DNA of 64,000 bases from Candidatus Methanoperedens sp. BLZ2 (GTDB taxonomy: Archaea > Halobacteriota > Methanosarcinia > Methanosarcinales > Methanoperedenaceae). Where the stretch lies: positions 124,001 through 188,000 of the forward strand of contig NZ_NTMG01000085.1 in the NCBI RefSeq assembly GCF_002487355.1. Direction: 5' to 3'. Each line of letters opens with the position of its first letter. Positions within the stretch are counted from its first letter, which is position 1. Both the position numbers and the translations under genes were made by a program. Below are positions 58,854-64,000 of this stretch, piece by piece. Below the pieces are notes generated by a model. The model saw only the letters and a program-made list of their open reading frames with translations, made no database searches and had not been told where the DNA came from.

Positions 58854-61052
58854 ATGAAAGAATCGATAAAACATCTGTTTTTCATTGTTCTTGCCGTCCA
58901 GATGATCAATGTATCATCCGCCGCTGCAAATCAGGATGCAATTATCGTAATTGAAGATGCACGTCACATCTCAAATGAGACTGATGTAGTTGGGCAGAAT
59001 GAAACAGTTGGGAACTATACTGGTTCAGAACTTGTGCCGGGCCAGTATATAAAAATTGGTGAAGTTCCGGGGACTTTCCACGAATCTGCCCTGACAAACG
59101 GGAGTTTTAACCCCGAATGCAGCGGCTGTCACCGCCTGGGTGGAATTGCAGCAAAGCAGGTAGATGTTGATGCCTTAAAAAAAAGCGTTCACGCAAACCT
59201 CAATAATATAACAGAAAGCACAGGTGTAATCGACCCTGTCAACAGGGCGTGCTGGGCATGCCACGGCAACGGCACCATGCCTGCGACCCATCCTGAAGAA
59301 TACATGGCGCCAAGATCATGCGCCTCGTGCCATTTTTTTGCAACAGACTATAATGCACCCGGTGTGAGCGGCCACACAAAAGCCGGGGAAAACCTGACCC
59401 TGAATATAAGCTGTGAGAGGTGCCATGGCAACAGTCTTGTTAACTCCGGGTTAAACAGCACGAAATCAAATGTTTCGCATTACCTTGCAAAAATAGCGTA
59501 TAATTCAACGGATTGTCTCTCCTGTCATGGAAACCCGGCCAATGCCACTAAATGGGGGAACGCATCCCTCGTATATTCTCACGTCAAGAACGGTTCATGC
59601 ACTGATTGCCACGGAACAGGGCAGGTCAAAACTCTTCACGATATAAACCTTACAATTCCCGCTGAAAGAACATGCGTTAAATGCCATACGAAAGAGGACG
59701 CTGTAGAAAAATACGGGGCAGGGGGTATTATTCGCACACATTACCCGGGCGCGCCGCAGGGGCGGGCAAACACGACTGCGCAGAATTCCAGCTTCTCATG
59801 CGAATTATGCCATAATGCATCTAACACTACGCTCCATAACCGCACTCTTACCAGGAACCTCCTATATCAGGATAACATTTCACAGGAAAACAATAACAAT
59901 ATATTGCAGATATTCTGCTCTGACTGCCACAGTGCGGCAGGGAACTTTCCCTATAAGCCCGCTGTCCAGATCCCGCGTCTCATCCACGGCAACCAGACAG
60001 AACACACTGCACTGGGAATGAAATTGAACTGCGAGACTTGCCACGATTCTAACAGATTGAGCAGGTTCCACAAACCTACCCTCGCATGGGAGAGACCTGT
60101 TGGAATGGTTGTGGATAGCAGGGATGCCCGGTGTACGGATTGCCATAATACCCATATAAAACAGACCGTTCAGAAAGTTACATGCACAACCTGCCATTCG
60201 GGTTATGATGCCTCACACTATAGCAGCCTGATCGTGGAAAATATCAACAAAACCCTTACCTGCGGCGTATGCCACAATGAGATAAAAAATGAGTTCCATA
60301 ACCTGACAGTACCTGATAAAGAGTTTGTAAAGCCCCGGATAAAAACAAAAGATACTGTAATATTATCGTGCGACTCCTGTCATAACGCTACAGGGAAAGA
60401 GAAATTTCACTACAGCGAGTTCCCGACAGGAACTATCCAGTCGCCGGGATGGAATAACTGGAGCAATGGCACCAGGGTGAATAAATGTCAGGACTGCCAT
60501 GTAAAAAATGGCGGAGAGCAGCCATTTAAAGCTACAAACCTGACATATCCCTTACATAGAGATGCTTCTGATTGTACCCTCTGCCATGGCGGAGATACTC
60601 CGATCTCTCTTCATGTACTCCAGAAATCAACAGGCGTTCCATATATCAAAGATATAATTCTTGTCCCGCAGAAAAGTTATGCAGGTGAAAATATTTCCAT
60701 CAGTGTCCTGGCTGTGGCAGGGTGGGATGCCAGTATTGCGAACGTGGAATATTTTATTGACATCGTGGGAGAGGGCGGAAGCGGCAGGAACCTGACCTCT
60801 GGAAAAGAGCTTGCGGGAGGCCAGGTAAGGGAAGCGTTTGCAGATATGGATACCACAGACCTGAAGGAAGGCACCCATATAGTTTCTGTGCATGCGCAGG
60901 ATTCAAAAGGCAGGTGGGGAGATGTTTTGCCTGCCCCATTCGTGATAAATAAAGAGATTAGAGCCTGGTATTTGTTCAGGCACTGGGAACTGGTATTCCT
61001 GGTTGCGGGTGTATTGGTATTGATTTACTTATTTAAGAAATTTGGAAAATAA
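58854..61052 (+). CDS. 16-heme cytochrome c with C-terminal membrane anchor
   Basis: 732 aa, starts 6 bases after the previous stop. N-terminal signal (LFFIVLAVQMINVSSAAA). Sixteen CxxCH motifs from ~residue 83 (CSGCH) to ~575 (CTLCH). A C-terminal domain (ENISISVLAVAGWDASIANVEY) resembles an Ig-like metal-binding/surface domain, followed by an anchor HWELVFLVAGVLVLIYLFKK. Likely extracellular electron conduit partner of the 12-heme protein. Confidence 0.93.
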   Translation: MKESIKHLFFIVLAVQMINVSSAAANQDAIIVIEDARHISNETDVVGQNETVGNYTGSELVPGQYIKIGEVPGTFHESALTNGSFNPECSGCHRLGGIAAKQVDVDALKKSVHANLNNITESTGVIDPVNRACWACHGNGTMPATHPEEYMAPRSCASCHFFATDYNAPGVSGHTKAGENLTLNISCERCHGNSLVNSGLNSTKSNVSHYLAKIAYNSTDCLSCHGNPANATKWGNASLVYSHVKNGSCTDCHGTGQVKTLHDINLTIPAERTCVKCHTKEDAVEKYGAGGIIRTHYPGAPQGRANTTAQNSSFSCELCHNASNTTLHNRTLTRNLLYQDNISQENNNNILQIFCSDCHSAAGNFPYKPAVQIPRLIHGNQTEHTALGMKLNCETCHDSNRLSRFHKPTLAWERPVGMVVDSRDARCTDCHNTHIKQTVQKVTCTTCHSGYDASHYSSLIVENINKTLTCGVCHNEIKNEFHNLTVPDKEFVKPRIKTKDTVILSCDSCHNATGKEKFHYSEFPTGTIQSPGWNNWSNGTRVNKCQDCHVKNGGEQPFKATNLTYPLHRDASDCTLCHGGDTPISLHVLQKSTGVPYIKDIILVPQKSYAGENISISVLAVAGWDASIANVEYFIDIVGEGGSGRNLTSGKELAGGQVREAFADMDTTDLKEGTHIVSVHAQDSKGRWGDVLPAPFVINKEIRAWYLFRHWELVFLVAGVLVLIYLFKKFGK

Positions 61053-61057
61053 CTACT

Positions 61058-62986
61058 ATGGACACAGGGAACATACTTTTGCTGATCGGGCTAATTGCTT
61101 CGATAGCATCACTATCGGTTTATAAACTTAATCGCAGATATTTCTTATATGCGCTAATCCTGGCGTTTCTCTTTATTTCATCCGCGGTCCTGCTTCTCGT
61201 TTACTATTTTATCTCAAATGACTTGAGTATAAATTACGTATACATTTACAGCGGGGACCTGCCTGTAGTATATCGAATTGCAGCCATGTGGGCAGGAAAA
61301 CAAGGCATGCAACTGCTACTGGTATGGGCTACCATGCTGTTTATTTTGTTATTCTACATGAAAAACCAGGAGAATAATGGATTCGCACGGAAAATATCAT
61401 ACATAGCTCTGGGCATCGTTATTTTATTTTTATCAATCACCCTTCTGGATTCACCTTTCAGACCCGCTCCTGGCTCATCAGAGGCAGGAATTTTATCAGG
61501 TCATGGTTTGAGCCCGAAGATGATAAGCTTCTGGTTTCTGATTCATCCGCCCCTGGTAGTAATGGCGTATGCGGCAATTATTATTCTATTTGCCTCTGCA
61601 ATAACTTACCTGTTTTCAGGGGAAAAAGAGTGGGTCGTAACTGCAAGATCCTGGGGAAGGGCATCATGGCTGCTATTGTCCCTTGCAATGGCGACAGGCG
61701 GTGCATGGGCTTATGAGACCGTCGGATGGGACGGATTCTGGAAATGGGACCCTGCCCAGTCAGGCGCGCTCATAATATGGCTTGTTCTGACTGCTGTGCT
61801 GCATGCGATCATCAGGCACCAGCGCAACTTCCGGGAGTATGATACAACTGCTCCGCTGTTATCTGCTTGCGTATTTATCCTGAGTCTCTATGTAATGTTC
61901 TTCTCGCGAAAAGGGGTGCAGGGTTCCGAACACAATTTCCTGGGAAGTGATATTTGGGCCATATTGTTCGCTGCAATGTTATTTACCACAATTATTACGT
62001 TATATTTGATCATGAGGAGAAAATCGGAAGAATCCGGCTGGAAAATGACATTGAATTCCATGAACTCACTTCGAACTTCATTCCACACCGCTATTTTATT
62101 ATTATGTATGCTGGCTTTTGTCCCTTTCTGGGGCATCACCCATTCGATCATCCCGGAGAAGATTTTTGGAGATCAAATCTTAATCCCGAAAGAAGTCTAT
62201 AATTTCTGGAGTTTTCCCATAATACTGCTGTTGATCACGCTTACAGGATATTCCCTGCTTCAGGGTGTAGTAAAACAAAAAGTCCTGAAGCTTATAACGC
62301 TCCTGGCAATCTTCACAGGCGCTGTGACTGCATTCTTCCCCGGACCAACTCTCCTTGACCCTGCTTCAGAATTCTATCAACAGTCTACGTTTCTTGGACA
62401 ATCAATCGGGTCCGTATCTGTAATTTCTTATATACCAATATCCCTTTTCGGTGTGGGAGGGATATTTTTCAGGTTTATTCACGGCAAACACAGGTTTTCA
62501 TGCAGTAATACAGGTATAGGATTGATCCATGCAGGATTTATTTTTATCGTGGCCGGAGCAATCTCATCCACTTCTTTGAGTACCGAAGGCACTGTCGGTT
62601 ATACCGCTCTGGAATTAAATATCCCAAAAGGCATAGATGCTGTGTGGAGAGTATCGGTAACTGATATCAGCACTACTGTAAAAGCTGATAATGGATCGGA
62701 ACAGGTATTAAATTTAAATTTCTATAAAAATGGGAATCCGCATGGGTCAGGCGTAGTCAGTTTATCAAAAAGTGACCGTATTGGTAATTTTCATAAACTC
62801 CTTGTTCACAGGACATTGTTTACAGATATCATGGTACATTATGATGGGGATGCATTAAATCCTTCTTCGATCCGGCTGCGCACAGAAATGATGCCGCTGG
62901 TAAATGTTCTCTGGGGAGGAACTCTTTTGATGATTGGTGGAATTATTTTTCTGATGAAACCAAATTTATCCTCAAAAACAGGTTAA
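61058..62986 (+). CDS. ccmF: CcmF/CcsA-type cytochrome c assembly protein
   Basis: 642 aa, about fifteen membrane helices. The WWD-like heme-handling motif appears as GWDGFWKWDPAQSGALIIWL (~222-241), with conserved His in LIHPPLVVMAY and HAIIRHQ; C-terminal soluble part follows FIHAGFIFIVAGA. It attaches heme to CxxCH apocytochromes, fitting its place directly behind the two multiheme genes. Confidence 0.93.
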   Translation: MDTGNILLLIGLIASIASLSVYKLNRRYFLYALILAFLFISSAVLLLVYYFISNDLSINYVYIYSGDLPVVYRIAAMWAGKQGMQLLLVWATMLFILLFYMKNQENNGFARKISYIALGIVILFLSITLLDSPFRPAPGSSEAGILSGHGLSPKMISFWFLIHPPLVVMAYAAIIILFASAITYLFSGEKEWVVTARSWGRASWLLLSLAMATGGAWAYETVGWDGFWKWDPAQSGALIIWLVLTAVLHAIIRHQRNFREYDTTAPLLSACVFILSLYVMFFSRKGVQGSEHNFLGSDIWAILFAAMLFTTIITLYLIMRRKSEESGWKMTLNSMNSLRTSFHTAILLLCMLAFVPFWGITHSIIPEKIFGDQILIPKEVYNFWSFPIILLLITLTGYSLLQGVVKQKVLKLITLLAIFTGAVTAFFPGPTLLDPASEFYQQSTFLGQSIGSVSVISYIPISLFGVGGIFFRFIHGKHRFSCSNTGIGLIHAGFIFIVAGAISSTSLSTEGTVGYTALELNIPKGIDAVWRVSVTDISTTVKADNGSEQVLNLNFYKNGNPHGSGVVSLSKSDRIGNFHKLLVHRTLFTDIMVHYDGDALNPSSIRLRTEMMPLVNVLWGGTLLMIGGIIFLMKPNLSSKTG

Positions 62987-63105
62987 TTTTTTCATTATTT
63001 AAATCAAAAACCACATAAATAAAGGATGATAATTATAGACTATAATCGGGGATAGTTATACCTAGACTACCTAATTTAAAAACTGGAGAATAAGGAGGTA
63101 AATAA

Positions 63106-64000
63106 ATGAATAGAAAATTAATATTTGCACTGCTGTTAACAGCTGTTTTTGTAATGTTATCTGAAGCTTCGGCATCTAAAAATTATCAACCAATGGGCTT
63201 CACAATGAATCATATGGGCATGGATGATCAACTTATCCCGGACGGAGCGACAATCCGGCTTGAGGCAAAGCCTATTGTACAAAATATTAACGGCAGCAAT
63301 GTTATCATGTACGGCTACAACGGCCAGATCCCTGGACCCTTGATAAAGGTCAGGCAGGGCAGCAGCATATACGTTAATTTCACAAATAACCTTGATATAG
63401 AGACTACTGTCCACTGGCACGGTTTGAGGCTGGAGAACAAGTTCGACGGAGTTCCAGTTGTTACACAGGAACCTATCCAGCCAGGAGAAAGCTTTCTCTA
63501 TAAATTAGATTTCCCAGATGAGGGCATCTACTGGTATCATCCTCATATAAGAGACGATATAGGTCAGGAGATGGGACTATACGGGAATATACTTGTTGAA
63601 CCAGCCCGCCACATGAGCATGAGCGATTCCGTGGATAAAGAGGCAGCTCTATTTCTCGATGACATTAAAATAAACGAAAGTGGTGATATTTACCCTTTTA
63701 GCAGAGAATACGCCAATTTTGCGCTGACAGGACGATTCGGGAATATCATGCTGATCAATGGAGAGGCGGATTATCAACTGAATGTGAGAAAGGGCGAAGT
63801 GGTGCGGTTCTATCTTACGGACTCAGCAAATACGAGAACATTTAATTTCTCAATTGAAAATACCAGGATGAAATTAATCGGGGGAGATTCAGGGAGATAC
63901 GAAAAAGAAACTTTAGTGGACTCTGTCGTACTCAGCGTCGGAGAGCGGTACATTGTAGACGTTCTCTTTGATAAGCCCGGTACGTTCCGGATTCTTAATA
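63106..64000 (+). CDS. multicopper oxidase, cut by the right edge
   Basis: Strong SD TAAGGAGGTAAATAA. Signal peptide (LIFALLLTAVFVMLSEASA). First cupredoxin domain has HWHG (H103, H105) and WYHPH (H145, H147), copper-ligand motifs of multicopper oxidases; a second domain begins (NIMLINGEADYQLNVRKGE). The C-terminal Cu ligands lie outside the window. Possible roles: copper or iron oxidation, or terminal electron transfer at the cell surface. Own promoter likely in 62987-63105. Confidence 0.88.
   Translation, partial: MNRKLIFALLLTAVFVMLSEASASKNYQPMGFTMNHMGMDDQLIPDGATIRLEAKPIVQNINGSNVIMYGYNGQIPGPLIKVRQGSSIYVNFTNNLDIETTVHWHGLRLENKFDGVPVVTQEPIQPGESFLYKLDFPDEGIYWYHPHIRDDIGQEMGLYGNILVEPARHMSMSDSVDKEAALFLDDIKINESGDIYPFSREYANFALTGRFGNIMLINGEADYQLNVRKGEVVRFYLTDSANTRTFNFSIENTRMKLIGGDSGRYEKETLVDSVVLSVGERYIVDVLFDKPGTFRILN

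Overview
The window looks like part of the genome of a methane-cycling archaeon, most probably a Methanoperedens-type (ANME-2d) organism; the assignment is inference from gene content. Archaeal traits are TATA-box promoters, SD sites of the GGAGGTGA type, lipoproteins, an Lrp-type regulator with a TRASH domain and PGF-pre-PGF-like domains. FmdE-like and AtwA-like (methyl-CoM reductase A2) genes point to methanogenesis-related biochemistry. Two large multiheme cytochromes (12 and 16 CxxCH motifs), a cytochrome c assembly protein and a molybdopterin oxidoreductase operon point to respiration with external or unusual electron acceptors.

Layout. 0-3.3 kb: an AbrB-type small regulator and a large secreted NosD-like beta-helix protein whose C-terminus seems cut short. 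About 3.7-16.4 kb: an integrated mobile element, plasmid- or virus-like. It has RHH, AbrB and zinc-finger small proteins, a DUF927-type replication ATPase beside a symmetrical iteron array (candidate origin), an ArdC-type antirestriction protein, a decayed MCM/primase-helicase gene, structured repeats, and a tyrosine recombinase next to a 3' fragment of tRNA-Leu(UAG), the likely attachment site. 16.5-18.7 kb: remnants of a molybdopterin oxidoreductase and of moaA around intact moeA and fmdE-like genes. 19.1-30.5 kb: PstS, a HAMP protein, and a putative respiratory module: PhnD-like sensor lipoprotein, histidine kinase, response regulator, TatA, then a Tat-exported molybdoenzyme, a four-cluster FeS protein, an NrfD-type membrane subunit, a TorD-type chaperone and a monoheme cytochrome. 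30.5-43.5 kb: metal and copper handling (cupredoxin, CopA, TRASH-domain protease, TRASH-domain regulator, NapH/NosR-like ferredoxin, Zn/Cd-type P-ATPase). 43.5-48.5 kb: efflux carrier and a mercury/arsenic-type operon (ArsR, chimeric AtwA-like ABC protein, FeS protein, MerA, MerP-like, NikR-like). 48.7-55.8 kb: iron-uptake locus (FTR1-DUF2318 fusion, PhnDCE-type ABC system, two FtsX-type permeases and an ATPase) behind two DtxR-type palindromes; this resembles bacterial P19/FetMP loci. 56.1-64 kb: multiheme cytochromes, CcmF-like assembly protein and a multicopper oxidase cut by the right edge.

How they fit: the chromosomal genes form a metal- and electron-transfer region. MoeA supplies molybdopterin, TatA exports the molybdoenzyme, CcmF matures the cytochromes, and copper and iron systems feed and protect the redox proteins. 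The element at 3.7-16.4 kb is foreign in character (many tiny overlapping genes, replication and antirestriction functions) and the flanking gene remnants suggest repeated rearrangement there. The strongest candidates for unusual biology are the iteron origin with a degenerate-Walker replication ATPase, the split Ttr-type sensor, the archaeal FetMP-like locus containing a Phn-type transporter, and the ABC protein with a new helical repeat fused behind an ArsR gene.
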